Source: an uncultured Fidelibacterota bacterium
Lineage (GTDB): Bacteria > Fidelibacterota > Marinisomatia > Marinisomatales > Marinisomataceae
Direction: 5' to 3'
Length of the DNA: 64,000 nt
NCBI GenBank assembly: GCA_902599655.1
Contig: CACKGC010000002.1
Coordinates: forward strand, 1 to 64,000
The first letter of the stretch is position 1. Every line of letters begins with the position of its first letter. This document shows, in pieces, positions 19,040 through 27,336 of the stretch. Position numbers and translations under genes: made by a program. The notes beneath the pieces were generated by a model. It was not told the origin of the DNA. It saw only the letters and a program-made list of their open reading frames with translations, and searched no databases.

Positions 19040-19183
19040 ATGATAAAATACATTATCGCAATAGCAGTTTTATGGTTTTTATACAGGATTTCAACGAAAA
19101 AAGATGAAAAAATTGTTGTTAAAAAAGATACAAAAATTGATTTTAAAAAAATAAAGGATGCTGAGTTTGAAGATAATGAATAA
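19040..19183 (+). CDS. Small single-span membrane protein, 47 aa, unknown function
   Basis: An ATG one base after the kinase stop opens 47 codons. The protein has an N-terminal hydrophobic helix (YIIAIAVLWFLYRI) followed by a Lys-rich charged stretch and an acidic end, KKIKDAEFEDNE. This layout (short helix, basic linker, D-A-E/D-F/Y-E-like tail) recalls the small DUF4834-type proteins of Bacteroidetes, but the match is loose. It fills the gap exactly and overlaps the next start by 8 nt, which supports it as a real gene. Confidence 0.6.
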   Translation: MIKYIIAIAVLWFLYRISTKKDEKIVVKKDTKIDFKKIKDAEFEDNE

Positions 19184-19760
19184 AACTATAATTCTGTTAA
19201 TTACCATCTTTATGATTGGTTCATTGAATGCGCAAGACAAGATTCAAAATATAAATTTTCTCTTTGCAAATAATGGATATGGATTTGGGTATGAATATGA
19301 AAAATTTCAAAAATCGAACGTTTCAATTGGTTTAGATTTGAGATTTTATGATGTAAGAAATGATGAATATCCAATTTATGATCCATTCTATAATCAGTTC
19401 ACAGTTGCCGGAGAAAAAGATATCTTACTTTTCCCTTTATTTTTTAGAACAAACTATTATTTATTTGATGGTCAAATAGCGAACAGTTTTAGGCCATATA
19501 TAACATTTTCAATAGGACCTTTTATTGCCGTTGATGGTGATGAGACAATTTCAAGTTTCTCAAAAAAATGGAGCAGTACCGAATCACAAACTAATTTAGG
19601 TGCCTCTTTGGGATTTGGTGTTAATTTTTCTCAACCTTCAGGTAATACATTATCTCTTGGACTAGGTTATGACCACTTAAATGTAGATAAACCAATTCAC
19701 TCTAAAGATGATTTTGGAGGAGGTTATCTATTCCTAAAGTATCAAATAAATCGTGAGTAA
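19176..19760 (+). CDS. Outer-membrane beta-barrel protein, unknown function
   Basis: 194 aa. Signal peptide MNKTIILLITIFMIGSLNAQ (cleavage after LNA), then about eight amphipathic Tyr/Phe/Gly-rich strands, as in small OmpA/OmpW-like barrels, ending VFLKYQINRE-like (YLFLKYQINRE). Strands such as LGASLGFGVNFSQP and NTLSLGLGYDHL support the call. A frame-matched ATG at 19158 would add MLSLKI before the signal peptide; the ATG at 19176 gives a proper signal and an 8-nt overlap with the small gene before it. No ligand or function can be named. Confidence 0.8.
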   Translation: MNKTIILLITIFMIGSLNAQDKIQNINFLFANNGYGFGYEYEKFQKSNVSIGLDLRFYDVRNDEYPIYDPFYNQFTVAGEKDILLFPLFFRTNYYLFDGQIANSFRPYITFSIGPFIAVDGDETISSFSKKWSSTESQTNLGASLGFGVNFSQPSGNTLSLGLGYDHLNVDKPIHSKDDFGGGYLFLKYQINRE

Positions 19761-20475
19761 TTTTTCAATTATAAATAAGGAAAACATCAAGAATTCAACC
19801 TTTGTTCTTGATGAAAAAGAATCTCATCATGTTGTTTCTGTCCTTAGACTTAAAGAGAACGATCAATTAATTCTTACAGATGGCCAGGGAACTATTTACA
19901 AAGCTATTCTAAATGAAGCGCATAAAAAGGCCGTTAAAGGTAAAATATTAGAAAAAGAGTTTGTTAAACATGAGAGAAATTATAGAGTTCATCTTGCACT
20001 GCCTTTAATTAAAAATAGTAGATTAAAGATAGCTCTTGAAAAATCTGTTGAGCTCGGAGTTGATGAATTAACCCCAATTAGATTCGATAAATCTGTAAAA
20101 TCTTCAATAAATCACGATAAGTTTTTATCTTCGATTCATTCTGCATGTAAACAAAGCATGAGAGCTTATTTTCCAAGGTTAAATAGATTAAAAAATTTTA
20201 CTGAATGGTACGATGATCAATCTGTAAATATTGTATGTTTGATAAATTCAGATAAAACTGTTATTGAACAATTAGATACAATTAAAAATTTATCTAAAAA
20301 TAAAAAAATTAATTTAATTGTAGGGCCTGAAGGTGATTTTTCAGACAATGAAAAAAAAATAATAAATGAAAAAAATTTCATTAAAGTTAATCTTGGGAGA
20401 ACTATATTAAGGACTGAAACTGCTATAGTTTCTTTGATATCAATCATAAATGAATTATTGATAAATAATGAATAA
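19753..20475 (+). CDS. rsmE: 16S rRNA (uracil-1498-N3)-methyltransferase
   Basis: SPOUT methyltransferase modifying U1498 of 16S rRNA. 240 aa with a GTG start overlapping the barrel gene by 8 nt. N-terminal PUA-like domain with ESHHVVSVLRLKENDQL; the catalytic knot has KSVELGVDELTPI, the SAM motif LIVGPEGDFSDNE and the C-terminal VNLGRTILRTETA, all diagnostic for RsmE. It overlaps the HIT gene by 8 nt. Confidence 0.95.
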   Translation: MSNFSIINKENIKNSTFVLDEKESHHVVSVLRLKENDQLILTDGQGTIYKAILNEAHKKAVKGKILEKEFVKHERNYRVHLALPLIKNSRLKIALEKSVELGVDELTPIRFDKSVKSSINHDKFLSSIHSACKQSMRAYFPRLNRLKNFTEWYDDQSVNIVCLINSDKTVIEQLDTIKNLSKNKKINLIVGPEGDFSDNEKKIINEKNFIKVNLGRTILRTETAIVSLISIINELLINNE

Positions 20476-20812
20476 AACAATTTTCGAAAAAATAATTTTA
20501 AGGGAAATCCCTGCTACTATTCATCATGAAGATGATGATTTAATTATAATTGACGACATTAATCCTGTAGCACCTATACATCTTTTAATAATTCCCAAAA
20601 AGAAAATCGAGACATTAAACGATTTGAATATTGAGGACTATGAATTAATTGGTAAAATGTTTCAAGCAGCCAAAAGCATGGCAATCAAATTAGGTATAGA
20701 CAAGTCAGGATATAGGACTATTTTTAATTGTAATAGAGATGGAGGTCAAACAGTTTACCATATTCATCTACATTTCATTGGAGGTAGATCTTTAGGGTGG
20801 CCTCCAGGATAA
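20468..20812 (+). CDS. HIT-family (HINT-like) nucleotide hydrolase
   Basis: 114 aa histidine-triad protein, probably hydrolysing AMP-lysine or related purine phosphoramidates. The triad HIHLHFIGG is at 98-106; upstream are the conserved PVAPIHLLIIPKK and DGGQTVYHIH. It ends LGWPPG, as in HinT proteins. It overlaps rsmE by 8 nt and precedes smc by 6 nt. The cellular role of HinT is generally poorly defined. Confidence 0.92.
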   Translation: MNKTIFEKIILREIPATIHHEDDDLIIIDDINPVAPIHLLIIPKKKIETLNDLNIEDYELIGKMFQAAKSMAIKLGIDKSGYRTIFNCNRDGGQTVYHIHLHFIGGRSLGWPPG

Positions 20813-20818
20813 TAAAAA

Positions 20819-22882
20819 ATGCATATTTCAAAATTAGAAATTTTTGGTTTTAAGTCTTTTGCAAAAAAAGAAACTGTTCTATTCAATTCTGGAATTACAG
20901 GAATAGTAGGCCCTAATGGTTGCGGTAAAACAAATATTGTAGATGCAATCAGATGGGTTTTAGGTGAGCAAAAGACTAAAAGGTTAAGAAGTTCAAAAAT
21001 GGAAGACGTGATTTTTAATGGCGCTTCCAATGTAAAGCCTTTAGGTCTATGTGAGGTTTATTTAACAATTGAAAATAATAAAGGATTGTTACCTGTTGAG
21101 TATTCAGAAGTTGAAATTGGAAGAAGATTATATAGATCTGGTGAAAGCGAATATTTTATAAATAGAAACAATTGTAGATTGAAAGATATTTCCAATCTTT
21201 TTGTTGATACAGGATTAACCTCAGATGCATACTCTGTAATTGAATTAAATATGATAGAACAAATATTGTCTGATAAAGATGATAGTAGAAGGCAAATGTT
21301 TGAAGAAGCTGCTGGTGTAAATAAGTACAAAGCTAAAAGAAGATCTGCTATGAAAAAGTTCGATTTAAATTCAAGAGATCTTGAGAGAATTGATGATATA
21401 ATTGTTGAGATTGAAATACAAGTAAAGGCATTAGATTTACAATTAAAAAGGTTTAAAAGGCATGAGAAGCTAACAAATGAATTAAAAGAATTAGAATTAG
21501 ATTTAGCTTCAGCGAGGATTAGTGATTTAAATAATATAATTAGTCCTTTAGAAGAAATGTTAAAAAAGAAGAATAATCTTTTGCAAAAAAATACTTCGAA
21601 AAAAGAGATTGAAACCGTCGAATTTGATAATGCAAGAGATAAATATTTAAATGAGAAAGAGTTGCTTTCAAAAATGAAAGCAAAGGTTGATAAGCTCACA
21701 GAAAAGCTACTTTCAGAAATTCAAGAAAAGAACCAAGAATCATCCAAAGGTGTTGGATTACTGGAGGATGAGCTTCAAAAGAAGATTGAACAACTTAACC
21801 AGTTTGACACAGATTACATTAAGATTGTTTCTGAATGTAATGAATGCGGAAAAAACATAATTGAAACAGACAAGAAGTATGAAAAGCTTAAGGATAGTAT
21901 TGAAGATTACAGAGACAAAATAGATGAATATAGAAAAGAAAAAGAATTTGATTTTTCAAAAATGGATGCATCAATAAAAAAGATTCAAGATCAAATTAAT
22001 TCAAATAATCTTGAGCTTGAAAACAAAGAAAATGAAGTGAATAAGGCTTTTATTAAGATGGAGTCAATAAGAGCAAAGCTTGATTCAGAAAAATTTAGCA
22101 AAGATGATCTTTTTTATGAAATCAAAGAAGCTGAAATGAAAATTGCAGAATCAAAAATTAAAAAAACTCAAATTGAGCAGAATATTTCTGAAAAATTTGG
22201 AAATGATGTTGTTTTAAGTGATTTGAAAGAATACAACATTTCTGATATGGTTTTTAGAGTAGAAAAAATTAAAAGAAGTATAGATTCTATTGGTCCAATT
22301 AATTGGGCGGTCAAAGATGAGCATGAAGAAAAAACTGAAAGATTGAATAATCTTTTGCAGCAGAGGTCTGATTTGATTGATGCAGAAAATAATTTAAAAG
22401 AAGCTATTAAAAAAATTGATATTGTAGCTGAAGAACAGTTTTTAGATACATATAATCAGGTAAAAGAAAATTTTGAGAAAATGTTTACAGTTTTTTTCAA
22501 TGGAGGTAAGGGTACAATTGAATTATCTGATCGAAATGATCCCTTAAATTCAGATATAAATATTTTTGCTCAGCCTCCTGGAAAAAGAAATAACTCACTT
22601 AAGATGTTATCTGCCGGAGAAAAGTCCTTAACTGCAATTGCATTACTGTTTTCTATTTATCAATACAAGCCAAGCCCATTTTGTATTTTGGATGAAATAG
22701 ATGCACCTCTTGATGATATAAATATTAAAAAGTTTACTGATGTTATAAAAGACTACAGTAAAACTACCCAATTTATTATGGTTACTCATAATAAATTGAC
22801 AATGGAATCAGCAGATTGCATTTATGGTGTAACAGCTGAAAAACAAGGAATTTCAAAACTTATGTCCATTGATTTTTCATAA
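20819..22882 (+). CDS. smc: Hinge-less SMC-type ATPase with a central CxxC (zinc-hook-like) motif
   Basis: The two head halves are those of chromosomal SMC. N-terminal: GFKSFAKKETVLFNSGITG, Walker A GPNGCGKT (31-38), WVLGEQ, and RLRSSKMEDVIFNGA with the Arg finger. C-terminal: GPINWAVKDEHEEK, signature LSAGEKSL (597-604), Walker B FCILDEIDAPLDD (621-633), VTHNK. The protein is only 687 aa versus about 1150-1200 for SMC. Between the heads (about 175-545) there is only Lys/Glu-rich coiled coil; the roughly 150-residue hinge is absent. At the midpoint lies ECNECGKNI (Cys340, Cys343), resembling the CxxC zinc hook of Rad50. Inference: a shortened rod dimerising through zinc. The signature has Ala where SMC usually has Gly (LSGGE). 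The frame is intact. No scpA or scpB is in the window. Possible alternatives: a fixed in-frame deletion or an assembly error. Confidence 0.85.
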   Translation: MHISKLEIFGFKSFAKKETVLFNSGITGIVGPNGCGKTNIVDAIRWVLGEQKTKRLRSSKMEDVIFNGASNVKPLGLCEVYLTIENNKGLLPVEYSEVEIGRRLYRSGESEYFINRNNCRLKDISNLFVDTGLTSDAYSVIELNMIEQILSDKDDSRRQMFEEAAGVNKYKAKRRSAMKKFDLNSRDLERIDDIIVEIEIQVKALDLQLKRFKRHEKLTNELKELELDLASARISDLNNIISPLEEMLKKKNNLLQKNTSKKEIETVEFDNARDKYLNEKELLSKMKAKVDKLTEKLLSEIQEKNQESSKGVGLLEDELQKKIEQLNQFDTDYIKIVSECNECGKNIIETDKKYEKLKDSIEDYRDKIDEYRKEKEFDFSKMDASIKKIQDQINSNNLELENKENEVNKAFIKMESIRAKLDSEKFSKDDLFYEIKEAEMKIAESKIKKTQIEQNISEKFGNDVVLSDLKEYNISDMVFRVEKIKRSIDSIGPINWAVKDEHEEKTERLNNLLQQRSDLIDAENNLKEAIKKIDIVAEEQFLDTYNQVKENFEKMFTVFFNGGKGTIELSDRNDPLNSDINIFAQPPGKRNNSLKMLSAGEKSLTAIALLFSIYQYKPSPFCILDEIDAPLDDINIKKFTDVIKDYSKTTQFIMVTHNKLTMESADCIYGVTAEKQGISKLMSIDFS

Positions 22883-22965
22883 AATAAATCATTTGTAGTA
22901 TTCATTACTTTTAAACAAATTACGCCTGTTTTAATAACAAAATTAAAAAAAGAGAAAAATAGTTT

Positions 22966-23511
22966 ATGGCAACAAAAATTAGACTTAAAAGAATTGGTCG
23001 TAGAAATAGACCTTTTTATAGAATTATTATTATTGATTCGCGAAAAAGAAGAGACGGTTCTGCAATAGAGCAAGTAGGTTGGTATAATCCAATTGAAAGT
23101 AATAAAGAGAAAAATTATGTCTTAAAAGAAGATAGAATTCTTGAATGGTTGAAGCTTGGAGCGCAAGTTACGGATCCTGTAAACAAATTAATGAAAAGAT
23201 CAGGATTATCATACAGATGGCATTTAATGAAGCAGGGTTTATCAGAAAAAGAAATAGATAAAGCTGTTGAAGAATGGAAAAAAGAAAGAGACAAGGTAAT
23301 CCAAGATAGAATTAAAGCTAATGAAGCTAAAAAAGAAAAATTAAAAGCTGAGAAAGCTGCTGCTAAGGTTGCCGATGAAGCACCTGCTGAAGAGGCTCCT
23401 GCAGAAGAAGTAGCAGAAGAAGCACCTGCTGAAGAGGCTCCTGCAGAAGAAGTAGCAGAAGAAGCACCAACTGAAGAAGCTGAAGAAAAGCCAGTAGAAG
23501 AAAAAAAATAA
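22966..23511 (+). CDS. rpsP: Ribosomal protein bS16 with a long acidic Ala/Glu/Pro tail
   Basis: Small-subunit protein. The first 80 or so residues are normal bS16: KIRLKRIGRRNRPFYRI, IEQVGWYNPIE and LKLGAQVTDPV. The protein continues to 181 aa with a charged helix and a repetitive Ala/Glu/Pro tail (from about residue 130) carrying two perfect 14-residue copies. Tailed bS16 is known from Bacteroidetes; the tail's role is unknown. It is followed by trmD and rplS; rimM, which normally sits between rpsP and trmD, is missing here. Confidence 0.96.
   Translation: MATKIRLKRIGRRNRPFYRIIIIDSRKRRDGSAIEQVGWYNPIESNKEKNYVLKEDRILEWLKLGAQVTDPVNKLMKRSGLSYRWHLMKQGLSEKEIDKAVEEWKKERDKVIQDRIKANEAKKEKLKAEKAAAKVADEAPAEEAPAEEVAEEAPAEEAPAEEVAEEAPTEEAEEKPVEEKK
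23377..23460 (+). repeat. Perfect 42-bp tandem duplication in rpsP
   Basis: Bases 23377-23418 are repeated exactly at 23419-23460, encoding two copies of EAPAEEAPAEEVAE. A third, diverged start (GAAGCACCAACTGAAGAAGC) follows. Identity at the DNA level, including synonymous positions, implies a recent duplication or a copy-number-variable tract. Confidence 0.93.
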
Positions 23512-23541
23512 GTTTTTCAACTTAATTTTTCGTCAAATGAT

Positions 23542-24225
23542 ATGGAAGTTTATATTATAACGCCATTCCCTGATTCGATAAATATTCTAATCGAAAATAA
23601 TATTGCCAATCAAGGGGTTAAAAAAGGTCTACTTAACATTGAGACAATTAATCTCAGAGATTTCACCAAAGATAATTATAAAAAGATCGATGATGAGCCT
23701 TATGGAGGTGGAAGTGGAATGGTTATGATGTGCGAACCATTGTTTAGCGCTATTGAATATTGTATATCAAAGTCTCAAAAAAAACCTAAAATAATTTTTC
23801 CTTCTCCAAAAGGTAAAGTTTTAAATCATAAAATAAGCAGTGATCTAAGCAATGAAAGTTCATTAATTTTTATTTGTGGGCATTATAAAGGTGTTGATGA
23901 AAGAGTTATTGAAAAATATGTCGATTTAGAAATATCGATTGGCGATTTCATCATTTCTAATGGCGAATTATCAACAATGATTATCTTTGATTCAATTGCA
24001 CGATTAGTTCCAGGTGTTTTAAATGATTTAAATTCAGCAATGACTGATTCTTTTGTTGACGATTTACTAGATGCTCCTTATTTTACGCGGCCTAATGAAA
24101 TTGATGGATTAAAAGTTCCAGAAGTATTATTATCTGGCGATCATAAGGCAATTGAAAAATGGCGTAATGATAAAAAATTAGAAATTACAAAAGACAGAAG
24201 ACCTGACCTTTTGGAGAAAGAATAA
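23542..24225 (+). CDS. trmD: tRNA (guanine-37-N1)-methyltransferase
   Basis: SAM-dependent trefoil-knot enzyme that methylates G37 and prevents +1 frameshifting. 227 aa. It begins [13 protein letters not shown] and has the conserved [13 protein letters not shown], the knot/SAM region [33 protein letters not shown] and the C-terminal [29 protein letters not shown]. It is 2 bp from rplS in the usual rpsP-trmD-rplS order minus rimM. Confidence 0.97.
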   Translation: MEVYIITPFPDSINILIENNIANQGVKKGLLNIETINLRDFTKDNYKKIDDEPYGGGSGMVMMCEPLFSAIEYCISKSQKKPKIIFPSPKGKVLNHKISSDLSNESSLIFICGHYKGVDERVIEKYVDLEISIGDFIISNGELSTMIIFDSIARLVPGVLNDLNSAMTDSFVDDLLDAPYFTRPNEIDGLKVPEVLLSGDHKAIEKWRNDKKLEITKDRRPDLLEKE

Positions 24226-24226
24226 A

Positions 24227-24547
24227 ATGAGTAATACACTAAGAGAAGATATACCGAATTTTAAAGCAGGAGACGTTCTTTCTATCTATGTTAATGTTAG
24301 AGAGGGACAAAAAGTGAGACAGCAGTTATTTAAGGGTACTGTTATCGCTCGAAAAGGCTCTGGTATTGCTGAAACAATTACTGTAAGAAAAATTTCTAAT
24401 GGTATTGGAGTAGAAAGAATTTTTCCACTTCACTCTCCATCAATTGCATCTATAAAAGTTGATAGAGTAAATAAAGTAAGAAGAGCTAAATTGTACTATT
24501 TACGTGGATTGTCCGGTAAAGCTGCTCGTCTTGCAGAAAAGAAGTAA
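24227..24547 (+). CDS. rplS: Ribosomal protein bL19
   Basis: Large-subunit protein at the subunit interface. 106 aa, with the conserved [55 protein letters not shown] and [20 protein letters not shown]. Directly downstream of trmD with an ATG one base after its stop. Confidence 0.97.
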   Translation: MSNTLREDIPNFKAGDVLSIYVNVREGQKVRQQLFKGTVIARKGSGIAETITVRKISNGIGVERIFPLHSPSIASIKVDRVNKVRRAKLYYLRGLSGKAARLAEKK

Positions 24548-24550
24548 AGC

Positions 24551-25690
24551 TTGCCTTCTAGATCCATTCTATTTGTTCTAAGTTTATCTCACATGTCAAA
24601 TCACATCATTATGATGTTGATTCCAAGTATGTATATTAATTTAATTGATTTTTTTTCTCTAAATGCAGCCCAAGTAGGGCTAATATTTGGTATTGTGAGT
24701 TTTTGTTTTGGTGTTGGTTCCCTTCCAATGTCTTTTTTGTACAATAAGTACGGACCAAAAAAATTAATTGTATTCTCTCAATTGGGAATTTTATTTTCTG
24801 CGCTTTTAGTGAGTGTTTCAAATAGTGTACTAATGTTTTCACTAAGCAGTATTCTATTGGGACTTTTCGCGAGCATTCATCATCCTGTTTCACTAACATT
24901 AATTTCAGAAACTTTTGACAAAAATATTGCAAAGGCAAATGCATTTCATGGAGTCTTTGGATCAATTGGTGTTTCTTTAGGTCCTCTAATATCATATTTT
25001 TCTTTATTGTATTTTAGTTGGCATTATGCATTTATTTTTACTGCAATTTTAAATGCTTTTTTATTGCCTCTTTCAATGAAGTTTATACCAAATACTGAAA
25101 AAATGGATATTATTAGCCCAAATGACTTTAGTGATAAAAAACAGAACTCAATTTTATCAATTTTTTTTCTAATTTCATTTGTTGTAGGTTTATCATTTAC
25201 AGTATTTAACACATTTATTCCTTCAGTGTTTAATTCAGAATTTGGCATGAACGCAAATTCTATTGTATCAGCAATTATGTTAACAGGTTTTTTAGGGCAA
25301 ATTCTATCAGGATATTTTGGAGATAAATTTGATAGAATTAAATTATTATCAACAGTTTTTCTCCTACTTCTTCCTTTATTCATATCAATAATTTTTGTCG
25401 GAAAAACATTGATTGTAATTGTTTCAATTCTTTTGGCAATTATTATGTACTCAATTCAACCATTAATAAATTCCATAATTAAAGATATTACTCCACTAAG
25501 GATAAGATCGGTTGTCTTTGGTTTAAACTTTTTCTTAATGTTTGGTCTTTCAGGTTTAGCAGCATACTTAGGAGGATTAATAGCAGATAACTATAGCTTT
25601 AAATTAATTTTCCCTATATTTTCATTACTATTTCCTATTGGAGTATTATTACTTTATTTATTGAATATGAAAAGAAAGGTTGAAGCATAA
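24551..25690 (+). CDS. Major facilitator superfamily transporter
   Basis: 379 aa with about 12 hydrophobic segments and an MFS layout. The first helix reads FVLSLSHMSNHIIMMLIPSMY, similar to the fosmidomycin-resistance (Fsr)-like MFS group, which has S-x-x-H-x-x-N-(D/H) at this place. A loop motif SGYFGDKFDRIKLL between TM8 and TM9 is the second-half copy of the MFS GxxxDrxGrr motif. The TTG at 24551 is 3 bp after rplS and gives a full first helix; an ATG at 24593 would cut into it. The substrate is unknown. It shares one base with yicC. Confidence 0.85.
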   Translation: MPSRSILFVLSLSHMSNHIIMMLIPSMYINLIDFFSLNAAQVGLIFGIVSFCFGVGSLPMSFLYNKYGPKKLIVFSQLGILFSALLVSVSNSVLMFSLSSILLGLFASIHHPVSLTLISETFDKNIAKANAFHGVFGSIGVSLGPLISYFSLLYFSWHYAFIFTAILNAFLLPLSMKFIPNTEKMDIISPNDFSDKKQNSILSIFFLISFVVGLSFTVFNTFIPSVFNSEFGMNANSIVSAIMLTGFLGQILSGYFGDKFDRIKLLSTVFLLLLPLFISIIFVGKTLIVIVSILLAIIMYSIQPLINSIIKDITPLRIRSVVFGLNFFLMFGLSGLAAYLGGLIADNYSFKLIFPIFSLLFPIGVLLLYLLNMKRKVEA

Positions 25691-26490
25691 TGTTAGTTAG
25701 TATGACAGGTTTTGGTTCTTCGAGCTACGAGGATTCCAGTCTTTCAATAAATATTGAATTAAAATCTTTTAACTCAAGGTATTTCGAATTGAACACAAAA
25801 TCCTTTGATTTGTCTGGTCCACTTGAATACAAGATTAGAAACTATTTAAAAAAACAATTATTGAGAGGTTCAGTTACATTGTTTATAAAAGTAGATTCAA
25901 AAGATACATTCAAATTTAATAGTCAAAAAACAGCGAGTGTTTTAAAAGCATATAAAGAAATTGAAAAAAAGTACGATATTGATTTGAATTACAGCCAATT
26001 GCTAAGAAATAATGATATTTTAAGCTATGTACCACATAGTAATTCAATTCAAAAAAAGATTTTCTCATCATTAAAAATTGCAACAAAAGAATTGATTGAT
26101 ATGCGCAATAAAGAAGGAGCTATAATAGAAAAAGAATTTTATGGGTATTTGGATATAGCTAAAAAAGATCTATTGAAGATTGAAAAAATTCAAGAAAAAG
26201 TACATGCAAGTAAAATAAATTTAAATTCAAATAATGACGTAATTGATGAGATAGAAAAGATTGATATTTCAGAAGAGATTGATAGAATTAATAGTCATTT
26301 AAGTCAGATATCTCAATCAATTAAATCAAAGCAATTATCTGGAAAAAAAATTAATTTCATCTTACAGGAAATCAATAGAGAGTCTAATACAATATTATCT
26401 AAGTTTTTAGATAAAAGAGTATCTAAGCATGCAATAAGCTTAAAAATGCAAGCGGAAAAATTAAGAGAACAAATAGGAAATATTTTATGA
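25690..26490 (+). CDS. yicC: YicC-family endoribonuclease / stress-induced protein
   Basis: 266 aa. The N-terminus MLVSMTGFGSSSYED and ELKSFNSRYFELNTKS are the YicC_N signature (MTGFGR, EiRSVNhRyLe). The C-terminal DUF1732 block is HLSQISQSIKSKQLSGKKINFILQEINRESNTI and KMQAEKLREQIGNIL. Family members have been described as RNases acting on small RNAs. The YicC-Gmk-omega order seen here is widespread. It overlaps gmk by 4 nt. Confidence 0.93.
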   Translation: MLVSMTGFGSSSYEDSSLSINIELKSFNSRYFELNTKSFDLSGPLEYKIRNYLKKQLLRGSVTLFIKVDSKDTFKFNSQKTASVLKAYKEIEKKYDIDLNYSQLLRNNDILSYVPHSNSIQKKIFSSLKIATKELIDMRNKEGAIIEKEFYGYLDIAKKDLLKIEKIQEKVHASKINLNSNNDVIDEIEKIDISEEIDRINSHLSQISQSIKSKQLSGKKINFILQEINRESNTILSKFLDKRVSKHAISLKMQAEKLREQIGNIL

Positions 26491-27047
26491 AAAATTTTAT
26501 CATTATTTCCGGATCATCAGGCTCAGGTAAAACTACTCTGTTAGAATTACTTTCAAGAGATTTAAACATTGAAATTTCTGTTTCATATACAACTAGAAAT
26601 AAAAGAAAGTATGAAATTGATGGTGTCCACTATAATTTTATAAATAAAGAACAATTTGAAAAAATGATCGAAGAAAACCTATTTCTTGAGTATGAAAATG
26701 TTCATGGAGATTTATACGGCACTGCACTAAGTAGCTTGGAACAGTATATTGATAATAATAAGCATTTATTTTTTGAGCTAGATGTTAATGGGGCAGTTAG
26801 TTTAATGAATTATTATCCAAGCAATACTATATCGATTTTTTTATCACCTCCCAATATTGAGGAACTAAGAAAAAGATTAGTTTTAAGATCAACAGAAACT
26901 GAAGATGAAATTAATAAAAGATTAAGCAGGTTTGAAGAAGAGGATAACTTAAAAAAAGAATTTGACTATAATCTTATTAATGATAACTTCGAAACCACGT
27001 TTGAAAAAATTAAAGAAATTATAAATAGACACAAAAAAGAGGATTAA
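26487..27047 (+). CDS. gmk: Guanylate kinase
   Basis: Phosphorylates GMP to GDP with ATP. 186 aa. P-loop ISGSSGSGKTTL is at 6-17; GMP-binding motifs SVSYTTRNKRKYEIDGVHYNF and FLEYENVHGDLYGT follow; then the Mg-region FFELDVNGAVSL and the lid LRKRLVLRSTETEDEI. It sits between yicC and the omega-subunit gene and overlaps yicC by ATGA. Confidence 0.96.
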   Translation: MKNFIIISGSSGSGKTTLLELLSRDLNIEISVSYTTRNKRKYEIDGVHYNFINKEQFEKMIEENLFLEYENVHGDLYGTALSSLEQYIDNNKHLFFELDVNGAVSLMNYYPSNTISIFLSPPNIEELRKRLVLRSTETEDEINKRLSRFEEEDNLKKEFDYNLINDNFETTFEKIKEIINRHKKED

Positions 27048-27048
27048 A

Positions 27049-27336
27049 ATGGCTGTAGACCCAATTTCGTTTAGCAAGCTTTTAAGAAAGACAGATGATA
27101 TTTATGAAGCTGTTGTTGTCTCATCAAAAAGAGCAAAACAAATTCTTCAAGATAGAATTGTTAAGCAAATGATTGATGAAAATGAAGAAATTTCTGAAGA
27201 TGGTATTCTTGCAGAGCCTGTTATTAGAGAAAATATTGATTTTGACAAGGAAGAAAAAGTCACCTCTGTTGCCTTAGATGAGTTCTTAGACGGTGATATT
27301 GATTGGAATAAGACCGAAGAATCAATTGAGCACTAA
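27049..27336 (+). CDS. rpoZ: RNA polymerase omega subunit
   Basis: 95 aa. The segment DDIYEAVVVSSKRAKQI matches the omega core (N-x-Y-E-x-V-x-V-A-A-x-R-A-R-Q-I), preceded by a short N-terminus and followed by an acidic tail. The position after gmk is the classical rpoZ site. Omega binds beta-prime (encoded at 59679) and assists polymerase assembly; the tail is longer and more acidic than in E. coli. Confidence 0.85.
   Translation: MAVDPISFSKLLRKTDDIYEAVVVSSKRAKQILQDRIVKQMIDENEEISEDGILAEPVIRENIDFDKEEKVTSVALDEFLDGDIDWNKTEESIEH

Noticed and set aside
21058-21699. 213-codon minus-strand frame inside smc
   Set aside because: Ser/Leu/Phe-rich antisense of a Lys/Glu-rich coiled-coil coding region; no start signal or motifs.
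20819-22882. Rad50/SbcC instead of SMC for the short ATPase
   Set aside because: Head motifs (GFKSFAKK, WVLGEQ, KMEDVIFNGA, PSPFCILDEIDAPLDD) are SMC-specific; only the central CxxC is Rad50-like, and no sbcD/mre11 neighbour is seen.
24636-24995. Minus-strand frame of 119 codons inside the MFS gene
   Set aside because: Antisense to an MFS gene with clear membrane helices; no supporting motif.
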